Positions 49,385 to 57,614 of a stretch of 64,000 bases of DNA are shown here, one piece after another. Under the pieces are notes generated by a model. The model ran no database searches. It saw only the letters and a list, made by a program, of their open reading frames with translations, and was not told where the DNA came from. Made by a program: the position numbers and the translations under genes. Positions within the stretch are counted from its first letter, which is position 1. Each line of letters starts with the position of its first letter. Source of the stretch: Methanocella paludicola SANAE (GTDB lineage Archaea; Halobacteriota; Methanocellia; Methanocellales; Methanocellaceae); assembly GCF_000011005.1 (NCBI RefSeq), contig NC_013665.1, positions 1,527,501 through 1,591,500 of the forward strand, read 5' to 3'.

Positions 49385-50632
49385 TTACTTGAAGATCTTG
49401 AAGATCTGGTCGGTCCCCGTCGAGTGTAGCCTTTCCCTCTCCTCGGGCTCCTTGGTGAGCGCGAGAACGGGCATCGTCATGTTGACACCGGGCACGTAGC
49501 CGAACATCCCCTGGAGGTCCGACTGGATCATGTGCATGTACTTGGAGTTCTCGATCTCCATGGGGCAGAGCTCTTCGCACTGTCCGCAGTTGATGCAAGA
49601 GTCCGATACATGTACGAACCGGATCATGTGGAACATGAAGTCGGGCGGGATCTGTCCGGGCTGGACGAGCCATGCCTTCTTCGTGCTGCACTCGTTACAG
49701 TAGCAGATCGGGCAGTTCTCGACACAGGCGTAGCAGCGGATGCACTTGGAAGTATCCTTCTTGATGGCCTCCAGCTTTTCTGTGCCGGTGCCCATCGAGT
49801 TGAAGTACTTCTCGCGCCACTTATCGCCAAGCTTGAGCATCGCGTTCTCGACCTTGCCGCGGATCTCAATGCCTTTTGCCGGGGCTGGCTCTGTGCCGAT
49901 CGCTCCTGCCTCGATCGCCTTGTTCAAGACGAGGGCGCCCTTTTCGCTGCAGACCTCGACGAACGTGGTGTTCCCGGCCTTATCGCCGATAACGCCCCAG
50001 TTGCCGCACGCAATGTCGGCCTGCCGCGGGACCTTCACCTTGCACCGGCGGCAGTTGCTCCTCCGGCCATAGCCCTGCTCTTCGAGCTCGTCCATGGAGA
50101 TGCCCTTGTGCTGGCCGTCGGCCGTCTTAACGATGAACTGGCCCTTGTCGATCTCTTCCTTGACGACCGTGTCCGGGTCCAGGCCGAACTTCTCCTTGAT
50201 CATCTTCCTGGCCATGACGGGCTTTACGGTTCCGCCACAGTTGACACCGATCATAACGACGTTGTCCAGGTTGATCTGGCCCCTCTTCGCCATCTCGTAC
50301 ATGGCCATCGCATCGCAGCCCTTTACTACGACGCCGACCTTCATTTCCGGGGCTTCTTTGAGTATGCACTTGGCAAGCTGCTTGGTTACGAGAAGCGTGC
50401 CGCAGTGGATGGAGCCGGCGGTCTGGATGAGGTCTTTCGGGTCAGTGATGAGCACGGGCTGGGCATCGTAGATGTCCACTCCCTTCTTCACCGTGTAGAC
50501 CGCGTCGACCGTCTTGCTCTCGAGCAAGTGCCTGAGTAAAGCCGTGACGGCGCCTCCGGTCTCTCCCTTGTCCCGGGTCTCCTTATCCTTTGCATACGCA
50601 TAAATCATATCGCCTTTTGCGACCATCGACAT
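49385..50632 (-). CDS. fdhB: Formate dehydrogenase beta subunit (F420-type, FrhB-like)
   Basis: FdhB carries FAD, F420 and Fe-S electron transfer between FdhA and partners. The protein of 415 residues starts MSMVAKGDMIYAYAKDKETR, has the FrhB/FdhB N- and C-terminal flavin regions (GVVVKGCDAMAMYEMAKRGQ; CRRCKVKVPRQADIACGNWG) and two 4Fe-4S motifs, CIRCYACVENCPICYC and CINCGQCEELCPME. The ATG at 50632 overlaps the fdhA stop (TGATG), with GGAGG upstream. It is the last gene of the operon. A longer frame upstream is inside fdhA and is rejected. Confidence 0.93.
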   Translation of the reverse strand: MSMVAKGDMIYAYAKDKETRDKGETGGAVTALLRHLLESKTVDAVYTVKKGVDIYDAQPVLITDPKDLIQTAGSIHCGTLLVTKQLAKCILKEAPEMKVGVVVKGCDAMAMYEMAKRGQINLDNVVMIGVNCGGTVKPVMARKMIKEKFGLDPDTVVKEEIDKGQFIVKTADGQHKGISMDELEEQGYGRRSNCRRCKVKVPRQADIACGNWGVIGDKAGNTTFVEVCSEKGALVLNKAIEAGAIGTEPAPAKGIEIRGKVENAMLKLGDKWREKYFNSMGTGTEKLEAIKKDTSKCIRCYACVENCPICYCNECSTKKAWLVQPGQIPPDFMFHMIRFVHVSDSCINCGQCEELCPMEIENSKYMHMIQSDLQGMFGYVPGVNMTMPVLALTKEPEERERLHSTGTDQIFKIFK

Positions 50633-52692
50633 CACGCCTCCTTGATCTTTTCGACACGAACAGCACAGGCCTTGAACTCCGGGATCTTGGCTGTCGGATC
50701 GAGCGCGTTGTTCGTGAGGGTGTTCGCCGCGCATTCCGCGTAGTGGAATGGCATGAATACCTCATTCCTCTTGATGTCCGGGGTTACCCTGGCAGCCACC
50801 TTGACTTCGCCACGCCGGGTGATCGCCCGCACGACTTCCCTGTTCTGGATGCCGAGCGCCTTTGCGTCCTCGGTGTTGATCTCGAGCCAGCTTTCAGGCT
50901 CTTCCCGCTCCAGCGAGGACGAACGCCTCGTCATGGAACCGGTGTGCCACTGCCAGATGCAACGGCCAGTCGTCAGGATGAACGGGTATTCCGCGTCCGG
51001 CACTTCAGCCGGCGGCTTGAACTCGATCGGAGTGAAGACGCCTAAGCCGTCCGGGTGCGAGAACTTCTGGGTGTGCAGCACCGGGGTTCCGGGGTGTTCC
51101 GGAGTCGGGCAGGGCCAGTGGAGGGCCTCAGGCTTCTCGATCCTCGCGTAGCTCATGCCAGCGTAGGACGGGGTGACCTTAGCGACCTCGTTGAAGATCT
51201 CCTCGGCGCTCTTGAACGGGAACTGCTTGGCGCAGCCCATCTTCGCAGCGAGCTCGCAGATGATCTGCCAGTCGACCTTCGCGTCGCCGGGCGGGTTCAC
51301 GGCTTTCCTGAACCTCTGGACACGGCGCTCGGTGCTCGTCTGGGTACCATCCTTCTCGGCGAAGCAGGACGCCGGCAGAACTACGTCGGCCAGCTGAGCC
51401 GTCTCCGTCAGGAAGATATCCTGTACGACGAGGAACTCGAGGTTCTTTAACGCCTTCTCCACGTGGTGGAGGTCGGGGTCAGAGACCATCGGGTTCTCAC
51501 CCATGATATAGATGGCCTTGAGCTTGGGCGGGCTATCGCAGAGAACGTTGATCGCGTCGGTGACGGTGTAGCCGACCTTGCCGGGCGCGATCTCACAGCC
51601 CCAGGCTTCTTTCATCTTGGTCTGGCTGGGCTCGAGCGTCACATTCTGGTAGCCGCTGTACACGTTCGGCAGCGCGCCCATGTCGCAGGCGCCCTGCACG
51701 TTGTTCTGGCCACGGAGAGCGTTAACGCCGCCGCCGATCTTGCCGACGTTGCCGGTAAGCATCAGCAGGTTAGCGACTGACTTGACGTTGTCCACGCCGG
51801 TGGTGTGCTGGGTGATGCCCATGGAGTAGCACAGACAGGATGCGGGAGACTTTGCGAACCATTCCGCCGCCGTTTCGAGGTCCTTGACCGCGATGCCGGT
51901 GATCCGGGATACGTTGTCCAGGCTGTACTCGGGCTTCATCACGACGGCCTTGACCTTCTCGAAGTCCTTGGTCCTGGTCGCGATGTAATCCTTCGCTTCC
52001 CAGCCGTTCTTGATGATGTGCTGCATTAAGCCGTTCAGGAGAGCCACATCGGTGCCCGAGTAGAAGGAGGCGTACAGGTCAGCCAGCCTTGCCGTCGGGG
52101 TGAACCGCGGGTCGAAGCAGATGACCTTAGCGCCCTTCTGCTTGGCCTGGACGATCTTCCGGCCGATGAGCGGGTGCTGCTCGACCGTGTTGCTGCCCAG
52201 GACGAAGATGCACTTCGATTCGGCGATGCCGCCGATATCGTTGGTCATGGCGCCGGACCCGAAGGCACCGGCGAGGCCGACGACCGTCGATGCGTGGCAA
52301 AGACGGGCGCAGTGGTCGACGTGCGGCGTCTTGATGACGGTCCTGGCGAACTTCTGCATCAGATAATTTTCCTCATTCGAGACACGGGCGGAGGACAGAC
52401 ACATGACCTCTTCCGGCTTAAACGACTTGAGCTTCTTCGCGACCAGGTCGTATGCCTCGTCCCACGTTGCCTCAACGAACTTTCCATCCTTCTTGATGAG
52501 TGGCTTGGTTAACCGGTCCGGCCGGTGAATGAACTCGTGCGCGTAGCGCCCCTTGGGACAAAGCTTTCCTTCGTTCACCGGGTGGCGCTGCCATGCAGCC
52601 ACGCTGACTACTTTCCCGTCTTTTACGACGAGATTTAACCCACACCCCGTACCGCAATAGGGGCAGGTTGTAGGTACAATTTTCATGTCCAT
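50632..52692 (-). CDS. fdhA: Formate dehydrogenase alpha subunit (Mo/W-bis-MGD)
   Basis: Catalytic subunit oxidising formate to CO2. The 686 residues start MDMKIVPTTCPYCGTGCGLN, with the 4Fe-4S ligands Cys10, Cys13, Cys17 and Cys45. The active-site ligand is Cys132 in DHCARLCHASTVVGL, so this is the Cys form, not selenocysteine. WQRHPVNEGKLCPKG and VLGSNTVEQHPLIGRKIVQA are typical. C-terminal FILTTGRCIWQWHTGSMTRR is the dinucleotide-binding domain. It lies 32 bases downstream of fwdC. Confidence 0.95.
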   Translation of the reverse strand: MDMKIVPTTCPYCGTGCGLNLVVKDGKVVSVAAWQRHPVNEGKLCPKGRYAHEFIHRPDRLTKPLIKKDGKFVEATWDEAYDLVAKKLKSFKPEEVMCLSSARVSNEENYLMQKFARTVIKTPHVDHCARLCHASTVVGLAGAFGSGAMTNDIGGIAESKCIFVLGSNTVEQHPLIGRKIVQAKQKGAKVICFDPRFTPTARLADLYASFYSGTDVALLNGLMQHIIKNGWEAKDYIATRTKDFEKVKAVVMKPEYSLDNVSRITGIAVKDLETAAEWFAKSPASCLCYSMGITQHTTGVDNVKSVANLLMLTGNVGKIGGGVNALRGQNNVQGACDMGALPNVYSGYQNVTLEPSQTKMKEAWGCEIAPGKVGYTVTDAINVLCDSPPKLKAIYIMGENPMVSDPDLHHVEKALKNLEFLVVQDIFLTETAQLADVVLPASCFAEKDGTQTSTERRVQRFRKAVNPPGDAKVDWQIICELAAKMGCAKQFPFKSAEEIFNEVAKVTPSYAGMSYARIEKPEALHWPCPTPEHPGTPVLHTQKFSHPDGLGVFTPIEFKPPAEVPDAEYPFILTTGRCIWQWHTGSMTRRSSSLEREEPESWLEINTEDAKALGIQNREVVRAITRRGEVKVAARVTPDIKRNEVFMPFHYAECAANTLTNNALDPTAKIPEFKACAVRVEKIKEA

Positions 52693-52724
52693 AGATTAAA
52701 CCTCTTGACAGTTATTTCCACATT

Positions 52725-53525
52725 TTACGCTTTCACGTATAGTGTGCCTTTTCCTGCTTCTGCGCGGTCGCCCTGGTAGACCTTGAACGCTGCTGTCCTG
52801 CCGTCCACCTCGACGTCCTTCGTCTCCTTCAACGCGAAGCCGGGCATCATGGTCTCTATCCTGCCGAGCATGTAGATGTTCCCTCGGATCATCTGGGCGC
52901 CGACCCTTCCGGGCGAATCGCCATGGATGACGATCTTGCCGCCCACGTCCTTGGCACCGATGGCACGGCCGGCATGAATGCCGGCGTTAATGTCAACGTT
53001 GCCCTTAACGGTGATCGTGCCGCCCATCATGTACTCGCCCAGGTCACAACCAGCGTTGCCGTTAACGGTGATGACGCCGCCCTTCATGCCACGCCAGTCG
53101 CCACGGTAAGAGGCGCCGAGATAGTTGCCGGCGTTCCCCTCGATGATGAGCTGTCCGCCCTCCATCTGAATGCCCGCGAACGCATCGGTATTGCCCTTGA
53201 CGATAATCGAGCCGCCCTTCATCCACGCGCCGCAGTACATGTCCACGTCGCCCTTACACAACACGGCGCCCGCGGTCATCCTCGAGCCAATGTACTTGAC
53301 CCGGGGCACGCTACCGTTGATAACGATAGCCTGATCGGCAGCGTTAGCAGCCGTACTGCCCTGCACATCGAAGAACTTGCCCAGCGGCCACGAGGTGTTA
53401 CCCTCCCAGACCAGCAGAGCCCGGATCTCCTCGAGACTCTTGCCCGCAAAAGCATCAGGCGTTATCACTTCAGCCTCCAGCACCAGGTACTTCTCGCTAT
53501 TGGGAGTTAACGTGATCTTCTCCAT
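52725..53525 (-). CDS. fwdC: Formylmethanofuran dehydrogenase subunit C
   Basis: Structural subunit of the Fwd complex, 266 residues. The body is the GXGXG right-handed beta-helix found in FwdC and the GltB C-terminus, with repeats such as MKGGSIIVKGNTDAFAGI, MEGGQLIIEGNAGNYLGA, MKGGVITVNGNAGCDLGE and MMGGTITVKGNVDINAGI. It overlaps the fwdA stop by one base and precedes fdhA. Confidence 0.95.
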   Translation of the reverse strand: MEKITLTPNSEKYLVLEAEVITPDAFAGKSLEEIRALLVWEGNTSWPLGKFFDVQGSTAANAADQAIVINGSVPRVKYIGSRMTAGAVLCKGDVDMYCGAWMKGGSIIVKGNTDAFAGIQMEGGQLIIEGNAGNYLGASYRGDWRGMKGGVITVNGNAGCDLGEYMMGGTITVKGNVDINAGIHAGRAIGAKDVGGKIVIHGDSPGRVGAQMIRGNIYMLGRIETMMPGFALKETKDVEVDGRTAAFKVYQGDRAEAGKGTLYVKA

Positions 53526-55276
53526 CAGATCCCTCCTGCAAGCGGGCCGGCCTTAAGAACCGTCGGATTGACGAGATACGAATCCTGCACCGGGTAATTG
53601 TTCAACGTCACCGAGTAGTACTTGAGGAACTTATCCACGATGTCATGCTTCACTTCAGGATTATCGAACCCGTCAGCATCAGTCCAATACGTGCTCTTCG
53701 TACTGCCATTCGACACGACTTCGCCATCCTTCACGACGATATCGCCGCCCTTGATGGTGTAAGCAGCCCTCTCGAGCGCCTTAACAAGCAACTCAGGCCT
53801 CTGCGTCACATCAGTCGTCTTCAGGTTAAGGTCGTATATGGCAACGTCACCGTCAGCACCGACCGCCAGACTGCCCTTCCTCTTACCCAGGCCCAGCGCC
53901 TTAGCAGGCCCGGCACGGCTCATCTGCGCAATCTCGTACAGCGACAACTCCCTGGAAATGCCGCCAAGCTGGCACCTCTCGGCAACCCACTTGTGCAATG
54001 AGCCAAGCTTCTCATCCCTGGCCTTCTTGCTCATCAACCAGCTAGTCACCGTCGGATACCTGGTGAACGGACCAGCGTTCGGATGGTCAGTGGTCATGTA
54101 ACACTTCATCGGATCCTTAATAAGAAGTGCCAACTCGAGGCCGATGGCCCACTGCAGGCCGAACACGTGGTTCTTCGGATCGTAAATGAACGGAACGACC
54201 CCAGAACCGGTCTCCAATTCGACATCAACGTTAGCCCACTTTAGATGGTTGAGGCCGCTGAGCGAGTATTCGAACGGCCCGTCAGCAGTCATCGTCGTGG
54301 TCTCATCGAGAGTTACGAACCCGGCGTCGATGGTGACATGGTCGTGCGAGTTAACGTAGTCAGCCAGCACGCCCGCTTTGGACTCGAAGTCCTTCCACGA
54401 CGTGCCGCCATAGCTGTTGAACTGCGCATGGGTCAGGTGAACGTTCTGGTTCCTCCCGCTCTTCTTGTTGGTCTTCAAATTCTCCGTCAACGCCAAGGTC
54501 TTCAGCGTAGTGGTAATGTTCCCGGGGTGGCCGAGGTTGTTCGCATGCACGTGAATGCTATGCGGCAAACCCAGACGCTCGTTAGCGCCCGCAAGGCCCG
54601 TTATGATATCCCTCGGAGTAACGTCGAAGTAAGGCACCGTATCATCGATGGACACGCAATTCTTGCCCCACCCCCACGCCTCAGTACCACCGGGATTGAC
54701 AAGCTTAACTACTGAGCCTTTAGTGGCCTTGAGCATCCATGCCACGAAGGCATCAAGCTTCTCCGTCTCCCCTCTCTTGATGTACTCCATCACAAGCCAG
54801 TTGTTACCCAGCAGGGTAAAAGCAGACTGGTCGATGATCGGGGTATCACGGATCTCCTCGTGCGTATGCCTCGCTAAGAGTGGCGGCATTGCCGCCTCGT
54901 TAGCCATCGTATACCCGAGCACGGCGTACCGGTAAGCCGTGACGAACGTGCTGGGCACGCTGAAGCCCCCGCCCGCTCTGAGGAGCCTGGACGAGTGCTG
55001 CATGGCCGGGTCGTGAAGCTTATCCTCGGGCCTGTACAGCCTGCCCACGTTGATCTTCGGGCCGGCAATATGCGTATGAATATCGATGCCGCCCGCCAAT
55101 ACCGCCTTTCCACGGGCATCGATCACTTTAGCGCCCGTAGTGAGCTTCGAGGCCTCGACTATCCTGCCGTTCTGAATGGCGATATCCTTCACATCGCCGT
55201 CGATGCCGCTGGCAGGGTCATACACGAACCCGTTCTTCACTAAAATCTCGTTAGTTGCAGTGACTTTCTTAGTCAT
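53525..55276 (-). CDS. fwdA: Formylmethanofuran dehydrogenase subunit A
   Basis: Amidohydrolase subunit that hydrolyses or forms formylmethanofuran from formate and methanofuran at a binuclear Zn site. In 583 residues, His67 and His69 are in GGIDIHTHIAGPKINVGRLY, Lys191 in VVKLVNPGGTEAWGW is the likely carboxylated metal ligand, IHVHANNLGHPGN holds more His ligands, and MTTDHPNAGPFTRYPTVTSW is the active-site Asp region. It is encoded eight bases downstream of fwdB and overlaps fwdC by one base. Confidence 0.96.
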   Translation of the reverse strand: MTKKVTATNEILVKNGFVYDPASGIDGDVKDIAIQNGRIVEASKLTTGAKVIDARGKAVLAGGIDIHTHIAGPKINVGRLYRPEDKLHDPAMQHSSRLLRAGGGFSVPSTFVTAYRYAVLGYTMANEAAMPPLLARHTHEEIRDTPIIDQSAFTLLGNNWLVMEYIKRGETEKLDAFVAWMLKATKGSVVKLVNPGGTEAWGWGKNCVSIDDTVPYFDVTPRDIITGLAGANERLGLPHSIHVHANNLGHPGNITTTLKTLALTENLKTNKKSGRNQNVHLTHAQFNSYGGTSWKDFESKAGVLADYVNSHDHVTIDAGFVTLDETTTMTADGPFEYSLSGLNHLKWANVDVELETGSGVVPFIYDPKNHVFGLQWAIGLELALLIKDPMKCYMTTDHPNAGPFTRYPTVTSWLMSKKARDEKLGSLHKWVAERCQLGGISRELSLYEIAQMSRAGPAKALGLGKRKGSLAVGADGDVAIYDLNLKTTDVTQRPELLVKALERAAYTIKGGDIVVKDGEVVSNGSTKSTYWTDADGFDNPEVKHDIVDKFLKYYSVTLNNYPVQDSYLVNPTVLKAGPLAGGI

Positions 55277-55284
55277 GATAACAC

Positions 55285-56652
55285 CTAATGCCCCTGCCCG
55301 GCAGGCAATCCCTTAAGCTCCTTAACACGAGCAAGGATCCTCCGAAGGACTTCCTCGTCCGAAAGCATGCCCTCAGGCCCGTCAATAACCTTCCTGCACC
55401 TGATAGGCACATTATCCATACGATAAGCCGTCCCCTCCTCCTCCACACCAACCATCGTGCTCGGAATGACGATATTCGAAACACCAGTAGTCGGAGTGTA
55501 GTGGGGGTCCAACGCAATCGTCGGTATCTTGGCGTAATGCTTCATGCTCGACACCGGGAAGTGCGCTCCAGGATCCGAAGCGATCACCATGGCCGCATCC
55601 ACCTCTCCCCTCCGCAACAGGTCGTTAGACGTGGTCTCCCCGGGATTGTACCTCGGGTAACCCCTGCTAAAGTCCATCGCGAACGGGAAGCCGCTCTGCC
55701 AGCACATGACCTGACCGCTGCCCGTCACATTGTAGTGGCCCCGCATGGGAATGAGGCTGAACTTCGTATACTTGTTCATATCCGCAACCCACGAAATGGC
55801 AATGTCAATATTACGATGCTTGCCAATCGTCTGCGTAACCCCCATCCCGAAGAACAACAAACCGAACTTCTTCGTCTTCGCAAGCTCAGCCAATTGTACT
55901 ATCTGCGCCTTCGGCACTCCTCCCACTACGTCAGGGATGTCCTCCCCACGGGTGGCGGTCCTCAACGCGTCCAGCACCTCGTAATCTTTGCCCTGCTCAA
56001 CCTGGACGTAAATGTCCGCCTGCTTCGCAGTATCCGTAGGCCTCGGATCCACGACCACCAGCGTACGGTCATCGAACCCACGCTCGGTAAAGAACCCCCT
56101 CGGATAGATCGTGTACCGGCTCATGTGCCTCGGATGCGCATGGATCGGGTTGCAACCCCAATAAATAATGAGGTCAGCACGGTTCTTCACCTCACCCAAC
56201 GTGCACTGCGGAGCGCCAACCGTCTGAATCGCCATAATACTGGGCCCGTGACACACAGTAGCCGTATTGTCCGTAACTCCACGGCACACTTCGGCCAGCT
56301 CGTTCCCAACCTCCTGCGCCTCGCAGGAAGTAGACGACCACCCGTAGAACAACGGGCGTTTAGCCTTGGCCAGTATCTGGGCCGCCTTCTCCACCGCATA
56401 ATCGTAGCTCACCGGGGTGAACTGGGTCGTGCCCTCCTCCCTCTCCAGGGGCTGCATGACCCGGTGGCCCGCCTGCGCGCTCTTGAACTTCTCGTTCCCG
56501 ATAATGCAGGCGTTCATCGTGTCCACGATCCTGTTGCCGTCCAGCACCACCTTGACATCGTCGCACAACGTGCCGCAGAACGGGCAGACGACATCCGTAA
56601 CGACCTTCAAGCCCTCGCTCTTCGTCGCAGCCTGCGTCTTCGTCTCTATCAT
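55285..56652 (-). CDS. fwdB: Formylmethanofuran dehydrogenase subunit B (W/Mo catalytic)
   Basis: Reduces CO2 to formate at the W/Mo-pterin site, feeding formate to FwdA internally. It has 455 residues: 4Fe-4S ligands Cys23, Cys26, Cys30 and Cys49 (VVCPFCGTLCDDVKVVLDG), a metal-ligand Cys134 in TDNTATVCHGPSIMAIQ (not Sec), and IYWGCNPIHAHPRHMSRYT. It is related to FdhA but shorter. The ATG overlaps the fwdD stop as ATGA. Confidence 0.95.
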   Translation of the reverse strand: MIETKTQAATKSEGLKVVTDVVCPFCGTLCDDVKVVLDGNRIVDTMNACIIGNEKFKSAQAGHRVMQPLEREEGTTQFTPVSYDYAVEKAAQILAKAKRPLFYGWSSTSCEAQEVGNELAEVCRGVTDNTATVCHGPSIMAIQTVGAPQCTLGEVKNRADLIIYWGCNPIHAHPRHMSRYTIYPRGFFTERGFDDRTLVVVDPRPTDTAKQADIYVQVEQGKDYEVLDALRTATRGEDIPDVVGGVPKAQIVQLAELAKTKKFGLLFFGMGVTQTIGKHRNIDIAISWVADMNKYTKFSLIPMRGHYNVTGSGQVMCWQSGFPFAMDFSRGYPRYNPGETTSNDLLRRGEVDAAMVIASDPGAHFPVSSMKHYAKIPTIALDPHYTPTTGVSNIVIPSTMVGVEEEGTAYRMDNVPIRCRKVIDGPEGMLSDEEVLRRILARVKELKGLPAGQGH

Positions 56653-57062
56653 GCCGTCGTCTCCTTCAAATCCAACGTGGTCTTTTGTAGCAGCTCGATA
56701 CCGTTCATCACTTTCTCGTTAGGCGCTGGCTCAATACTGACCCTCACTCCCTTAAAATTGGGCATGCCCGTGCTCCAGGTGTTCGGATTCGTCACCTGGT
56801 TAGCCCACGGCCCCATGGGAATAAAGACCAGCCCAGGGTGAGGACCCTGGGTCGCCTTGACCGCCCTAACGACTACCGATCCGTGAGCCGACTTGACTCT
56901 AACGGACTGGCCCGGGTACACCTTAAGCTTCTTAAGATCACTAACATCGATCTCGCAAATACCACAAGCCTTAATATACTCATCCTCATGCTTGTGCCCC
57001 TCAATAGCGACACCCTGCATGAAGGTCCTACCTGAGATCAGGTTAACCTCAATCGTAGTCAT
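56649..57062 (-). CDS. fwdD: Formylmethanofuran dehydrogenase subunit D
   Basis: Molybdopterin-dinucleotide-binding beta-barrel subunit that completes FwdB, 137 residues. It starts MTTIEVNLISGRTFMQGVAI and contains VYPGQSVRVKSAHGSVVVRA and GLVFIPMGPWANQVTNPNTW, both conserved in FwdD. It lies 27 bases after mvhD. Its end overlaps the fwdB start. Confidence 0.94.
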   Translation of the reverse strand: MTTIEVNLISGRTFMQGVAIEGHKHEDEYIKACGICEIDVSDLKKLKVYPGQSVRVKSAHGSVVVRAVKATQGPHPGLVFIPMGPWANQVTNPNTWSTGMPNFKGVRVSIEPAPNEKVMNGIELLQKTTLDLKETTA

Positions 57063-57089
57063 CTCTAGGGTCTCCTCAGAAGCCCCGGC

Positions 57090-57614
57090 TCACTTCTTCT
57101 GAACCGGCGCGGCTTCTAGCATCTTACCTGCTTTCGCGATCTCAGCCATATCGGTATCTGCGCCGCCAAAGCCCGCTGAACCGGAGGATGCGGATATTGC
57201 CTCCTTGTGCAGCGGGCTCGGTCCCAGTTCGTTTATTGTATTAATCATGTCCTTGACGACTTCCGCCCACTTTGCGCCTTCGGACGCAGATACGAAAGTC
57301 ATCCTTACTCTCCGGTCATCGAAGCCAAGGGACTTGAGGACTCTCTTCAGGTAGAACATCCTCTTTGCCGCCTTGAAGTTGCCCTCGATGTAGTGGCAGT
57401 CGCCGAAGTGGCAACCGGAGACGATAACGCCGTCCGCGCCGTCGATGAACGCCTTAACGATCAGGAGTGGGTCCACACGGCCCGTGCACATCAGGCGTAT
57501 CAGCCTGATATCGGACGGGTACTGGATACGGGATGTGCCTGCGAGGTCGGCGCCCGCATAGGAACACCAGTTGCAGACAATGCCCAGTATTTTAGGCTTG
57601 TACTCTTCAGCCAT
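57090..57614 (-). CDS. mvhD: F420-non-reducing hydrogenase iron-sulfur subunit D homologue
   Basis: MvhD links HdrA to an electron-input module through a 2Fe-2S site. The 174 residues start with a CNWCSYAGADLAGTSRIQYP segment, then RLMCTGRVDPLLIVKAFIDG and VIVSGCHFGDCHYIEGN, all conserved Cys of MvhD/FlpD. Family members are usually about 140 residues; here the end is a Ser/Gly/Ala-rich tail ending VQKK. No hydrogenase subunits are nearby; fdhAB sit in the same operon, so it probably links Fdh to HdrA. It overlaps the hdrA stop as TAATG. Confidence 0.94.
   Translation of the reverse strand: MAEEYKPKILGIVCNWCSYAGADLAGTSRIQYPSDIRLIRLMCTGRVDPLLIVKAFIDGADGVIVSGCHFGDCHYIEGNFKAAKRMFYLKRVLKSLGFDDRRVRMTFVSASEGAKWAEVVKDMINTINELGPSPLHKEAISASSGSAGFGGADTDMAEIAKAGKMLEAAPVQKK

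Noticed and set aside
49290-49691. N-terminal extension of the beta-propeller gene
   Set aside because: The extension is Arg/His/Pro-rich antisense of fdhB and precedes a normal signal peptide, so it is not coding.
50632-56652. Selenocysteine-containing FdhA or FwdB
   Set aside because: Both active sites encode Cys (Cys132 in FdhA, Cys134 in FwdB) and no in-frame UGA occurs at those positions.
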